A stretch of DNA of 64,000 nt from Rathayibacter_A sp036510655 (GTDB lineage: Bacteria > Actinomycetota > Actinomycetes > Actinomycetales > Microbacteriaceae). Below, piece after piece: positions 1 to 7,715 of the stretch. The stretch covers positions 1 through 64,000 of the forward strand of contig DATCDQ010000002.1 of the NCBI GenBank assembly GCA_036510655.1, given 5' to 3'. The position numbers and the translations under genes are program-made. Position 1 is the first letter of the stretch. Every line of letters begins with the position of its first letter. The notes below the pieces were generated by a model. It did no database searches. It saw only the letters and a list, made by a program, of their open reading frames with translations, and was not told the DNA's origin.

Positions 1-110
1 AGCAGGTGGGAATCCGGAACACGGGGAGAGAGCAGGGCGGAATCGGGCAGGCCGGCGTTCAGCAGCCGCGCATCCAGCAGCTGTGTCGCCTCCCACATCA
101 CGTCTTCCAT
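1..110 (-). CDS. Possible 5' part of an unidentified gene running off the left edge
   Basis: An open frame on the minus strand starts at an ATG at 108-110 (MEDVMWEATQLLDARLL...) and stays open to the window edge. An in-frame stop lies a few codons upstream of a short leader. The composition looks protein-like, but there is no clear ribosome binding site and I recognise no family. It may equally be a gene remnant, as the next 700 bases look degenerate. Confidence 0.2.
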   Translation of the reverse strand, partial: MEDVMWEATQLLDARLLNAGLPDSALLSPRVPDSHL

Positions 111-306
111 ACCCGAAGTCAACCAGTAGACACCGACATTCGACTGCCATCAGAAATACCCGGTCAAATGCTCATTTACGACATTGATTTCAGTGGAAAG
201 TCGCGCGAAGGCCAAACCTGTGGAGGAACAGACGAAAACGTCGCTTGCGAGCGTGCGTCAAACCATTGAGCGTGCCTCAAACGGACGGGCGTGAGCGCCG
301 AGGCAT

Positions 307-358
307 GCACGTACGTCAGGACTATGCACGCTCGTCAGAACCACGCACGCTCGTAGTC
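307..358. repeat. Imperfect tandem repeat, 19 bp period, about 2.7 copies
   Basis: Units begin at 307, 326 and 345, each starting GCACG followed by a CTCGTCAG-like core; the third copy is partial. It lies in non-coding DNA just before the toxin-gene remnant. No function can be assigned. Confidence 0.5.
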
Positions 359-359
359 T

Positions 360-476
360 TCACCAATCAATTCCGTCCGCCGTGGCGAGTATCAGGTCTT
401 CTACCGAGTCGCTGAGAAGCAACTGTTGATCGACATGATTTCGATCGAGCGCAGACTGGACGCGTGTCGAACTCAC
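360..476 (+). pseudogene. RelE/ParE-family toxin, C-terminal remnant
   Basis: The plus-strand frame starting just after a stop at 354 reads RRGEYQVFYRVAEKQLLIDM followed by ISIERRLDACR. This matches the typical C-terminal half of RelE/ParE-type ribosome-dependent or gyrase toxins (R-R-G-x-Y-R-V-x-Y-x-V ... I-x-I-x-H-R-x-D-x-Y-R). The N-terminal half, any start codon and any antitoxin gene are absent, and the frame runs on without a sensible end. I read it as a relic of a type II toxin-antitoxin module. Identification rests on motif memory over about 35 residues. Confidence 0.4.
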
Positions 477-812
477 CGCGGGTGGTTCAGCGGTCAATCT
501 CCGGTGAAGCGCAAAGACCAAGCGACCGTCGGCGGCGACCATGGCGATGATTGCTGGAGTTCTGCTGCTGGAGGACTTCTACCCCGAACACTTCATCGCC
601 TCGTTCGCCTGGCCCCTCCTACTGCAGGCTGGCGGAATGGGCGTTGTAGTCGGCAGCGAGTTGGAACTGACCAGCAGAGCGGATGCGGCTGCATCGGCTC
701 AACCCGGCAGCGCACAGAAACGAGCGGGCGCTGTGGCGACTGTATGTTGCAGAACCGAAGTATGGGAGTCTCCGCTACGACGGGTGAACTCCACTTGGCC
801 CTGCGCACACGG
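477..812. other. No gene recognised
   Basis: About 340 bases between the toxin remnant and the SnoaL gene. Short open frames exist on both strands, but none has a plausible ribosome binding site, codon pattern or recognisable sequence. It looks like decayed coding DNA. Confidence 0.4.
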
Positions 813-1208
813 CTATTGAACCCAGAAGGCGTCGAGAGCGGCTTGATCCGAGTAGTGGCCGCGCACATCGACCATGACACCATTTTCGACGCGAATCAGC
901 TGGCATCCGGTGATGTCAAGCACACGGCCTGCGAGGGATGCGGTCGCATGTTGCACTGCTACGACATAGGTCTCGCCGATGGCAACATCGAGCAGGTCGG
1001 CGCGAAACGTGCCACCGGACAGCGGGCCGAGCTTCACCAGAAAGTCGTCTCGGATCTGAGACCAACCGCGATGGTCGCCAGAGATTGGGCTGTTACCGGG
1101 GAGATGCCAGAGCGCGTCCGGCGCGAAACAGCCTTCGGCTGCCGCGAAGTCTCGATCTGCCACTGCCTGATAAAAACGCCGCACAACCTGTTCAGCCTCA
1201 TCGCCCAT
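813..1208 (-). CDS. SnoaL-like / NTF2-fold protein
   Basis: 131 residues, close to the usual size of a single SnoaL/nuclear transport factor 2 fold domain. The N-terminal VRRFYQAVADRDFAAAEGCF, the LWHLPG segment and the late VDVRGHYSDQAALDAFW are typical of this fold. Members are cone-shaped single-domain proteins that act as small-molecule isomerases, cyclases or hydrolases, or only bind ligands, so the substrate cannot be given. It is the last gene of a minus-strand set after the MDMPI enzyme (55 bp gap) and TetR regulator, and is probably under control of that TetR. Confidence 0.75.
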   Translation of the reverse strand: MGDEAEQVVRRFYQAVADRDFAAAEGCFAPDALWHLPGNSPISGDHRGWSQIRDDFLVKLGPLSGGTFRADLLDVAIGETYVVAVQHATASLAGRVLDITGCQLIRVENGVMVDVRGHYSDQAALDAFWVQ

Positions 1209-1263
1209 GGCCTCATCGTGGCACCAGGACTTCGGGATGTCTATGAGTTCGAGGCCGCGCAGT

Positions 1264-1992
1264 TCAGAACAGCGCCATCGCCGGTTCGATGCCGGCGATC
1301 GTTCCGCGGCCGGCGAGGGCTCGGCTGAATTCGATCGCGTCGTAGGCGAGGGCGCTCCCCGTGCCGAAGTGGCCGCCGGCCGGACCGGTCAGGTCGATAT
1401 TGGGTGCGGCTCCTTCGCCTGAGCGCGCGCCCGACCGTGGGCCGGACCCTCGGCCGAGATCGGTCACCAGGTCGGCGACGATCACGCCGTCATGCTCCGG
1501 GGTGAGTACCAGTTCGCGGCCGGTCGCCCTGCAGATGTCGATGCGATGCACCCACGCGTCTCGCGTGTAGATCGGCCCGTAGAGATAGCCAAGCGAAGTC
1601 CAGTGCCAGGGTGCCGGCAGCCGGAGCTTGAACATCCTGACCACAGCGGGAAGAGCCGAGCGGGCGTGGACCCCGCGAGCGGCGGCATCCGTCAGGAGGT
1701 CGACGAGTTCGGTGGGGGAGAGGTTCGCGCGCTCGCTGATCTGCAAGGCGTTGACGGTCGCCATCAGCTCGGCGTTGCCCTGCCGGGCCTTGCCTGCGCG
1801 CTGCTGACGAATTTGTTCGCGGATCGACGCGGTCGCCTCGGCCGCGCCGATCAGGTGGGAGACCATATCACGCACGGTCCACGGGTCGCAGTCGGTCAGC
1901 GCAGACCAGTCGCTCTCGTTCAGGTCGCGGAGCAGCGAGAGAATGCGGGTGTACTCCACTGCGGCGAGGTGCATCCATTCGGCATGTTTCAT
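1264..1992 (-). CDS. Maleylpyruvate isomerase-family mycothiol-dependent enzyme (DinB/MDMPI fold)
   Basis: 242 residues. The first 150 form an MDMPI N-terminal (DinB-like) four-helix domain: MKHAEWMHLAAVEYTRILSL and DWSALTDCDPWTVRDMVSHL, where the conserved His after the T-V-R-D segment is a usual metal ligand of the family. A second region with LYGPIYTRDAWVHRIDICRA supplies the later conserved His/Asp. Proteins of this family use mycothiol, the actinobacterial thiol, in isomerase or transferase reactions; the substrate here is unknown. The start overlaps the stop of the upstream TetR gene by ATGA, so the two are translationally coupled. A stress or xenobiotic role is an inference from the TetR link. 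Confidence 0.8.
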   Translation of the reverse strand: MKHAEWMHLAAVEYTRILSLLRDLNESDWSALTDCDPWTVRDMVSHLIGAAEATASIREQIRQQRAGKARQGNAELMATVNALQISERANLSPTELVDLLTDAAARGVHARSALPAVVRMFKLRLPAPWHWTSLGYLYGPIYTRDAWVHRIDICRATGRELVLTPEHDGVIVADLVTDLGRGSGPRSGARSGEGAAPNIDLTGPAGGHFGTGSALAYDAIEFSRALAGRGTIAGIEPAMALF

Positions 1993-2567
1993 GATTCCTC
2001 CTTGAATACGAAGTCCGCAAACATCTCAACGGATGCCGCGACCCGGCCGCTCCAGCGCGATCCGCCGGGTTCGTTGGCCAGCTGCTGCGCGGCCAGACCG
2101 CTGACCAGGGCGGTCCAGATGTCGAGGTGTGCAGGATCGTGGATACCGAGCTTTGCGAACTCATCGCGCATCAGCTCGATCACGTCGCCCGCGATCGCAT
2201 ATGCAGCAGGCGACGGTTCGAACCCTGCAATCGTGCGTTCGAACAGCAGTTGATGCCTTACCGGATCCTCAACGCAGAACTCTATGAACGCAGCTGCGGC
2301 CGCGAGCAGGGTGTCGCGTGGGCTGCCGCTGGTCGGAACCGTGCGCATCCGCTCGAGGAACGCGCGATTGCCGTCCGCGAACATCGCGTCGTAGATGGCA
2401 TTCTTCGACGCGAAGTAGGAATAGAGGCTGGGCGCCTGCACGCCCACCGCGGCGGCGACCTCTTTCAGGGAGAAGCCGAGCCGTCCCTCGTCACGCGCCA
2501 GCCGCCAGCACGCCGCGATGATCTCGCGCTGCGCCTGCTCGTGTCGCGCGTCTTTGCCCAGCATCAT
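1989..2567 (-). CDS. TetR/AcrR family transcriptional regulator
   Basis: 192 residues with an N-terminal TetR helix-turn-helix at about residues 12-60 (LARDEGRLGFSLKEVAAAVG, then VQAPSLYSYFASKNAIYDAM) and a C-terminal WHG-type ligand domain. It is the first gene of the minus-strand set with the MDMPI enzyme and SnoaL protein. An inverted repeat lies 22 nt upstream of the start and is the likely autoregulatory operator. Two adjacent ATG codons (2567, 2564) are possible starts. The ligand is unknown. Confidence 0.9.
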   Translation of the reverse strand: MMLGKDARHEQAQREIIAACWRLARDEGRLGFSLKEVAAAVGVQAPSLYSYFASKNAIYDAMFADGNRAFLERMRTVPTSGSPRDTLLAAAAAFIEFCVEDPVRHQLLFERTIAGFEPSPAAYAIAGDVIELMRDEFAKLGIHDPAHLDIWTALVSGLAAQQLANEPGGSRWSGRVAASVEMFADFVFKEES

Positions 2568-2588
2568 GCTCCATATCGGAATTGATTG

Positions 2589-2603
2589 CCTAATGGTGTT
2601 AGG
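2589..2603. promoter_or_regulatory. Probable TetR operator
   Basis: CCTAA-TGGTG-TTAGG is a perfect inverted repeat (5 bp arms, 5 bp spacer) 22-36 nt upstream of the TetR start, where an autorepressor would be expected to bind. The assignment is by position and symmetry only. Confidence 0.5.
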
Positions 2604-2643
2604 AGAACCAAATCACGATCGGACGGCGGTGTCAATAGTCAGT

Positions 2644-2915
2644 TCATGAGGACTCGGCATCCCACTCGCTTCGAAGCATCGCGTAGATGCCGGTGTCCTC
2701 CCAGCGTCCCCTGATGCGCATGTTCTGAACGAAGTGGGCCTCCTCGCGCATGCCAAGGCGTTTGCACAGGTTCACCGAGGCAGTGTTCTGCGGTGCCAGC
2801 TCAGCCACGATCCGATGACACCGTGGAACATCCAGCCGATCTCCGCGCACTCGTGTTCCGTGCTCGCCAGTGAGAAGTGGAGTTCGCCGAGCACGGAGCC
2901 ATCCTCGGCCCGATC
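2644..2915 (-). pseudogene. GNAT family N-acetyltransferase, internally deleted and N-truncated
   Basis: Two minus-strand frames together give parts of a GNAT acetyltransferase. The upstream part reads GSVLGELHFSLASTEHECAE then IGWMFHG. The downstream part, in another frame, reads CHRIVAELAPQNTASVNLCKRL then GMREEAHF...GRWEDTGIYAMLRSEW. In intact relatives a segment of about 25 residues containing the acetyl-CoA loop (GxGxATEA) separates IGW(M/V)xH from HR(I/V)VA. Here it is missing and the frame changes at about 2830-2850. The N-terminal half is also absent. The gene therefore cannot bind acetyl-CoA and is a deletion relic. Confidence 0.7.
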
Positions 2916-3053
2916 GACGCCGTTGCAGTCAGCGGCACGACCGGACCTGACGCCGTCACCCACGCCACGTACCGGATCGGTCACGGCTCGGCGCCCGACC
3001 GCGTGGAGTGAGTCGCTGCGGCAGTTCGCTGGCTCTGCTATTTCAGCAGACGG

Positions 3054-3947
3054 CTATTTCAGTAGCCGCGACAGCACGCGGTCGGCGAGCGGCTTGCCTC
3101 CGGTCTGGCAGGTCGGACAGTACTGCAACGTCGAATCGGCGAAGATGACCTGACGCACCGTGTCGCCGCAGATCGGGCACGGCTGGCCGGTGCGACCATG
3201 CACCTGCAGCCCCGATTTCTTCTCCTGCTTCAACTCGGATGCTGCCAAGCCGTCCGCGCGCGCGATCGCACCGCGCAGGGTCGTTTGGAGAGCGTCGAAA
3301 AGCCGGAAGGCGTCATCCGGTGGCATCGCTGCGGGCTTGAACGGCGACATCCGCGCCGTGTGCAGGATCTCGTCGGAATACGCGTTGCCGATGCCGGCAA
3401 TGACCGATTGATTGCGCAGCACGCCCTTGATCTGGGCGCGCCCCGCCGCGGCGAGGATGTTCTTGAACACGGGAAGCGTGAAATCGTCAGCCAAAGGGTC
3501 CGGCCCGAGGCGGGCGATGCCAGGCACATCAAGCGGATCTGCGACCACCCAGATCGCGAGCGACTTCTTCGTGCCGGCCTCCGTGACGTTCAGGCCGGAT
3601 CCGCCGTCGAGAATCAGACGGGCGGCAAGCGGCCCCTTACCAGGGCGACCCGACGGCGCGGCCGGAGGGCCATCCCACCACCGAATCCAGCCCGCACGAG
3701 CGAGATGGATGATCAGGTGGAGGTCGGCAGCGACAGCGGTGCCGGTCGGGGTGGTGCCAGCCGTGATATCGAGGAACTTGCCGTGACGCGAAACCCGCTC
3801 GATGACCCGACCGGAGAGCGCGGAAACTGGGGGATCGAACGTCTTCAACGCGGCAAATGAGACGATGTCGAGCCGCTCGAGGGTTTGTCCGCTCAGCCGG
3901 GCACCGAGGTCCGTCACGAGGGCGTGGATCTCGGGGAGCTCAGGCAC
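3054..3947 (-). CDS. Fpg/Nei family DNA glycosylase (base excision repair)
   Basis: 297 residues if started at the GTG at 3945-3947. This gives (M)PELPEI, the family N-terminus whose Pro is the catalytic nucleophile and whose Glu is the acid; the longer upstream frame would bury this Pro and is rejected. Other landmarks are SRHGKFLDI (the lysine that contacts DNA), the helix-two-turn-helix IKGVLRNQSVIAGIGNAYSD and a C-terminal four-Cys zinc finger (CPICG...CPTC). The enzyme removes oxidised bases and nicks the strand by beta/delta elimination. Whether it is Fpg (8-oxoguanine) or a Nei-type enzyme cannot be settled from sequence alone. Confidence 0.9.
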   Translation of the reverse strand: MPELPEIHALVTDLGARLSGQTLERLDIVSFAALKTFDPPVSALSGRVIERVSRHGKFLDITAGTTPTGTAVAADLHLIIHLARAGWIRWWDGPPAAPSGRPGKGPLAARLILDGGSGLNVTEAGTKKSLAIWVVADPLDVPGIARLGPDPLADDFTLPVFKNILAAAGRAQIKGVLRNQSVIAGIGNAYSDEILHTARMSPFKPAAMPPDDAFRLFDALQTTLRGAIARADGLAASELKQEKKSGLQVHGRTGQPCPICGDTVRQVIFADSTLQYCPTCQTGGKPLADRVLSRLLK

Positions 3948-4121
3948 GACTCCAGTGTCTGCCGCACCGCCGACAACGTCAACGTCGGCAGGCGTAATGC
4001 AACGTGAATTCGGTCGAATTGCCACTCGCGCCCGGCGTCGCGCGGGTTCATAATCGACACGGAGAGTCCGGCACCGTACACACGGCAACGCCGCATCGGC
4101 ATCGAACAGGGAGCATCGATC

Positions 4122-4553
4122 ATGGTCACTCGTCTCAACCCGTACCTCAGTTTTCGCGACAACGCGCGGGAGGCCTTGGAGTTCTACCACGCGGTCTTCG
4201 GCGGGGAGCTCACCCTGAACACGTTCGGTGATTTCCACGCCAGTGAGGAGCCCGACGAAGCCGAGCTGATCATGCACGGCATGCTCACGACGGAGGGCGG
4301 TCTCAACCTCGCGGGGGCCGACACGCCGAAGCGGTTGGAGTACACGCCGGGGAACAACTACTCGGTCTCGCTCAGCGGGGAGGACGAGGCCGAGTTGCGG
4401 GGGTACTGGAACGGCCTGAGCGAAGGCGGCACGGTCACAATGCCGCTGGAGAAGGCGATGTGGGGTGACACGTTCGGTATGTGCATCGACAAGTTCGGAG
4501 TGAGTTGGCTGGTGAACATCTTCGCCGACGCACAGGGGGCAGCCGCCGAATAA
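4122..4553 (+). CDS. VOC family protein (PhnB-like glyoxalase fold)
   Basis: 143 residues. The start LNPYLSFRDNAREALEFYHA and then VFGGEL, followed by a middle segment and the end WGDTFGMCIDKFGVSWLVNI, are characteristic of PhnB-type vicinal oxygen chelate proteins. This group is often annotated 3-demethylubiquinone-9 3-methyltransferase by mistake. The fold binds a metal in glyoxalases, but the activity of PhnB-like members is generally unknown. An AGGGAG ribosome binding site lies 8 nt before the ATG. The gene is monocistronic and ends at a strong bidirectional hairpin. Confidence 0.85.
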   Translation: MVTRLNPYLSFRDNAREALEFYHAVFGGELTLNTFGDFHASEEPDEAELIMHGMLTTEGGLNLAGADTPKRLEYTPGNNYSVSLSGEDEAELRGYWNGLSEGGTVTMPLEKAMWGDTFGMCIDKFGVSWLVNIFADAQGAAAE

Positions 4554-4610
4554 TACGTCGCCGCACGATGCCCGCGCACGATCACCCACGTGCGATCGCA
4601 GGCGCACAGC

Positions 4611-4644
4611 AAGAAGGGTCCTCCCGCGTGGGAGGACCCTTCTT
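4611..4644. terminator. Perfect 15-bp hairpin, bidirectional terminator
   Basis: AAGAAGGGTCCTCCC, a GCGT loop and the exact complement form a hairpin between two convergent genes (VOC, plus; MFS efflux pump, minus). The A-rich start and TTCTT end give short U tracts in both directions. Confidence 0.9.
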
Positions 4645-4667
4645 GTTGTGTATCGCGAAGCGGTGGC

Positions 4668-6377
4668 TTACAGCGCAGGATGTTGCGCGCTGTCGGCCGG
4701 CGCGTCATCCGCCGGCACCGATTCGGTTTGCAGTACCGCGTGGAGTTCTGCATCCAGATCCGACGCAGTGTCGTCCTCAAAGTCGGCGTCGAGCATCCGC
4801 ATGTCAGTGCCGTCCAGGTCGGCCGGAATCACTTCACGGTCGATCGTCGTCGCCAGCGGTACCTCCTTGATGAAGCACAGCAGGATGACCGCGGCGATGA
4901 TCAGCGGCACCATGTACAGGAAAACGGGGGCCAACGCGTCGTTGTACGCACCGATGATGATGTCGCGGATCGGACCGGGCAGGCCTTTCACTGCGGCCGG
5001 GGTGAGAGCATTACTCGAGCCGGCGGCGCTGTGAGCTGCCGCAGGCATCCGATCGGTGAGCAAGGTGGTCAGTCGAGTCGCGAACAGGCTGCCGACGATC
5101 GCTGAGCCGATGGAGGCACCGATCTGACGGAAGTAGTTGTTCGACGCTGTCGCGGTGCCGACCTGTGCGTTCGGGAACGTGTTCTGCACGATCAGGACCA
5201 GGATCTGCATGCACAGCCCGAGGCCGAGACCCATTACTGCCAGATAGACGCAGATCAACCAGACCGGCAGGGTCGCCGTCATCGTGGAAAGCAGGAACAG
5301 TGCGACAGCCACGATTGCGGTTCCCATGATGGGCGCCCACTTGTAGCGACCGGTTTTGCTCACGATCTGGCCGGAACCGATCGACGTGACCAGCAATGCA
5401 GCCATCATCGGAATCATCAGGAACCCGGCCTGCGTTGCATTGGCTCCTGTCACCATTTGCAGGTAGGTCGGCAGATAGGCGAGAGTGCCGAACATTGCGA
5501 TACCGATGATCAGTCCCGAGATCGTGGTCAGGTTGAAGTTGCGCTCCTTGAACAGGTGCAACGGCATCACCGGCTCCGCTACCCGGCGCTCGACCATCAC
5601 GAACAGCACGGCTGCGACGACCGTCGCGGCGATCAGCAGGAAGATCTGTGGGGAGTCCCAGGCGAACTTCACGCCATTCACGGTTGTTCCGCCGAGGGTT
5701 GTGACCAACACGAGACAGGTGGATGCGATTGCCAGCAACCCCATGCCCCACACGTCGATCTTCGCCTTGCGCTGCGCCTTCTTAGGCAGGCGCAGGAAGA
5801 AGACGGCGGACACGATCGCGAGGATGCCGAGCGGGATGTTCATCCACAGGCCCCAGCGCCAGCCGATTCCGTCGGTGAACCAACCGCCGAGCAGGGGGCC
5901 GGCGACAGAGGACAGTGCGAAGACGCCACCCATGATCCCCATGTACCGGCCACGTTCGCGTGCCGGAACGACATCGGCGATGATCGCCTGAGAGAGAATC
6001 ATGAGCCCGCCGCCGCCGATACCCTGCACAGCGCGACCGATGATGAGCCAGGTCATGTCGCCAGCCCAGCCGCCGATGATCGAGCCCAGAATGAACACGC
6101 TGATTGCGCCGATGAAGATGCCCTTGCGGCCGATCAGGTCGCCGATCTTGCCGTAGATCGGAAGCATGATCGTGGAGGCAAGGATGTAGATCGTGATGAC
6201 CCACACCATTTCGTTCACGCCGTGCAGTTCGCCGACGATGGTCGGCAATGCGGTGCTGAAGATAGTTTGGTCGAGCGAGGCGAGCAGCATCGTCACCATG
6301 AGGCCGGCGAACACCAGCAGGATGCTGCGCTTGCTCGGTGTTGTGGCTTCGAGTGAAGCCGGTTGAGTCTGAGTCAT
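4668..6377 (-). CDS. MDR-type MFS transporter (DHA2/EmrB-QacA family, 14 TM)
   Basis: 569 residues with about 14 hydrophobic segments. Family landmarks are MLLASLDQTIFSTALPTIVG in TM1, the motif A loop GKIGDLIGRKG and motif C-like GPLLGGWFTDGIGWRW after TM5. These drug:H+ antiporters export hydrophobic cations, dyes or antibiotics. The C-terminal 60 residues are acidic and cytoplasmic. The start overlaps the stop of the TetR gene upstream by ATGA, so pump and repressor form one autoregulated unit. The substrate is not predictable. Confidence 0.92.
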   Translation of the reverse strand: MTQTQPASLEATTPSKRSILLVFAGLMVTMLLASLDQTIFSTALPTIVGELHGVNEMVWVITIYILASTIMLPIYGKIGDLIGRKGIFIGAISVFILGSIIGGWAGDMTWLIIGRAVQGIGGGGLMILSQAIIADVVPARERGRYMGIMGGVFALSSVAGPLLGGWFTDGIGWRWGLWMNIPLGILAIVSAVFFLRLPKKAQRKAKIDVWGMGLLAIASTCLVLVTTLGGTTVNGVKFAWDSPQIFLLIAATVVAAVLFVMVERRVAEPVMPLHLFKERNFNLTTISGLIIGIAMFGTLAYLPTYLQMVTGANATQAGFLMIPMMAALLVTSIGSGQIVSKTGRYKWAPIMGTAIVAVALFLLSTMTATLPVWLICVYLAVMGLGLGLCMQILVLIVQNTFPNAQVGTATASNNYFRQIGASIGSAIVGSLFATRLTTLLTDRMPAAAHSAAGSSNALTPAAVKGLPGPIRDIIIGAYNDALAPVFLYMVPLIIAAVILLCFIKEVPLATTIDREVIPADLDGTDMRMLDADFEDDTASDLDAELHAVLQTESVPADDAPADSAQHPAL

Positions 6378-7024
6378 CGGAGTTTCTGTATTACCTCTCT
6401 GACGAGCGCGGACGCTCGTGTTTCAATCTGATGGATGTCGTCGATGCTGTTGGACCCGGTGCGCTTGCCTTCTACCCACTCGTGCCCGGCAGTGCGCAAG
6501 GCACCGCCGCACATCATGAGCAGCACTTCGGCTTCGGCTACTGAGGGAGCAGCGTCGCCAGCCGTATATGCCGGGTCGCGTTCCATCAGTTGCAGCGCAA
6601 ACGCACTGAGCTGTTCGCTCATGCGCGCGAGCTGTGCCATGTGGCGGTGAAGGAGCTGCGGATAGCGCCGGAGAATCTCGGTGCGCCGCTTGTGCAGTTT
6701 GCGATTGTCGGCAAACGGCGCCAGCGTCTGGACGAGCATGTGCGTGATATTTCCCAGAAGGTCATCGTCTGGCACGTGCTCGATCATCGTGGACAGTGCT
6801 TCCTCGACCATCTCGACATCCGGAATGCCCAGGAGGGCATCTTCTTTGCTGTCGAAGTAGTTGAAGAACGTGCGTGGTGAGACGAAGGCGCGATCACTGA
6901 TCGCATCGATGGTCGCGCCGTCCAGGCCGTCCCGCAAGACGAGGTCGATCGCAGCCTGTTCAAGCTGCGCGCGAGTCTCGGCGCGTTTCCGATCGCGGAG
7001 CGTCGGAGGGATTATCTGTTGCAC
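6374..7024 (-). CDS. TetR family regulator of the adjacent efflux pump
   Basis: 216 residues. The helix-turn-helix at about residues 12-60 (DGLDGATIDAISDRAFVSPR, then TFFNYFDSKEDAL) is of the 'TFFNYF' TetR subgroup. The start is a GTG at 7024. A TAATTT hexamer ends 5 nt upstream, so the transcript may be nearly leaderless. The stop overlaps the MFS start. The ligand is probably a pump substrate, inferred from the coupling. Confidence 0.88.
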   Translation of the reverse strand: MQQIIPPTLRDRKRAETRAQLEQAAIDLVLRDGLDGATIDAISDRAFVSPRTFFNYFDSKEDALLGIPDVEMVEEALSTMIEHVPDDDLLGNITHMLVQTLAPFADNRKLHKRRTEILRRYPQLLHRHMAQLARMSEQLSAFALQLMERDPAYTAGDAAPSVAEAEVLLMMCGGALRTAGHEWVEGKRTGSNSIDDIHQIETRASALVREVIQKLR

Positions 7025-7061
7025 GAGCTAAATTATTGCACTGTCTGCAGAGATGCGCAAA

Positions 7062-7073
7062 TGCAAGCTTGCA
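7062..7073. promoter_or_regulatory. Palindromic TGCAAGCTTGCA, likely TetR operator
   Basis: A perfect 12-bp palindrome lies in the 49-bp gap upstream of the 6374-7024 TetR gene. Additional TTGCA/TGCAA half-sites flank it (7037-7041 and 7069-7082). It sits near -40 relative to that gene and overlaps the 3' end of the other TetR gene (stop at 7074). Assignment is by symmetry and position. Confidence 0.5.
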
Positions 7074-7706
7074 CTACTGCAACGGGGACGTCACGCGTTG
7101 CACGAGTGCGATCGCTGCCCGCAGCACGTCGCTCGGCGTGCTCGTGTGTTGATTCTTGGCCCATTTGCGCATGGCGAAGTGCATCACGCCGGTCGCAAGG
7201 GCGGTGAACATCCGCGCCTCGTCATCGAGTTCCGCTTCGCTACCGACCCGGCCTTCCGCTGCGAAGCGTCGGAGAACGAGAGCGACGAACTGGTCTTCTG
7301 CATCCGACATCCGCGCCATCAGTGCCTTGCTCAGTTCAGGAGTGGCCATGATCAGCTCGCGGCGCGAGGTCATCAGTTCGATGTCGAGTTCCTGGTCGAT
7401 GATCGCGGCAGTGATCACAGTGACCAGATCGCTCAGGAGGTTTTCGCCGCCGCCCGCAAGAAACCGCGCGATCTCTTCGTCTGACGGAGCCGCTGGAACC
7501 ACTCCGAGAAAGACTCCCTCCTTCGATCCGAAATAGTTGAAGAACGTACGCTGCGAGATCTGGCCCACCTCGCAGATCATCTCGACGGTGGTGTTTTCAT
7601 ATCCGTGCGCGTGGCCGAGTTCGAGTGCAATACGTTCCATTGCCAGACGTGCCGATGCGCGCTTGCGCTCACGGAAACCGGCCTCGGGCTGTTCCGGGTC
7701 AGCCAT
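7074..7706 (-). CDS. TetR family regulator linked to a MacB-type ABC exporter
   Basis: 210 residues, again of the 'TFFNYF' subgroup (HGYENTTVEMICEVGQISQR, then TFFNYFGSKEGVFLG). It is the third gene of a minus-strand operon after the ABC ATPase and permease: its ATG lies 9 nt after the permease stop with a GGAGGTGA ribosome binding site. It probably represses the exporter operon, although no operator upstream of the ATPase gene was identified with confidence. Confidence 0.88.
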   Translation of the reverse strand: MADPEQPEAGFRERKRASARLAMERIALELGHAHGYENTTVEMICEVGQISQRTFFNYFGSKEGVFLGVVPAAPSDEEIARFLAGGGENLLSDLVTVITAAIIDQELDIELMTSRRELIMATPELSKALMARMSDAEDQFVALVLRRFAAEGRVGSEAELDDEARMFTALATGVMHFAMRKWAKNQHTSTPSDVLRAAIALVQRVTSPLQ

Positions 7707-7715
7707 GTCACCTCC

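Noticed and set aside
360..542. 60-codon minus-strand frame over the toxin relic
   Set aside because: The plus-strand frame shows a RelE-like motif in the same bases, and the minus frame has no recognisable content or ribosome binding site.
3948..4607. Upstream extension of the glycosylase frame to a 517-residue protein
   Set aside because: It would bury the catalytic N-terminal Pro of PELPEI, runs antisense through the VOC gene and crosses the terminator at 4611.
5457..6356. 299-codon frame antisense to the MFS efflux gene
   Set aside because: It is Asp/His/Gln-rich, without family signature, and fully overlaps a clear 14-TM transporter.
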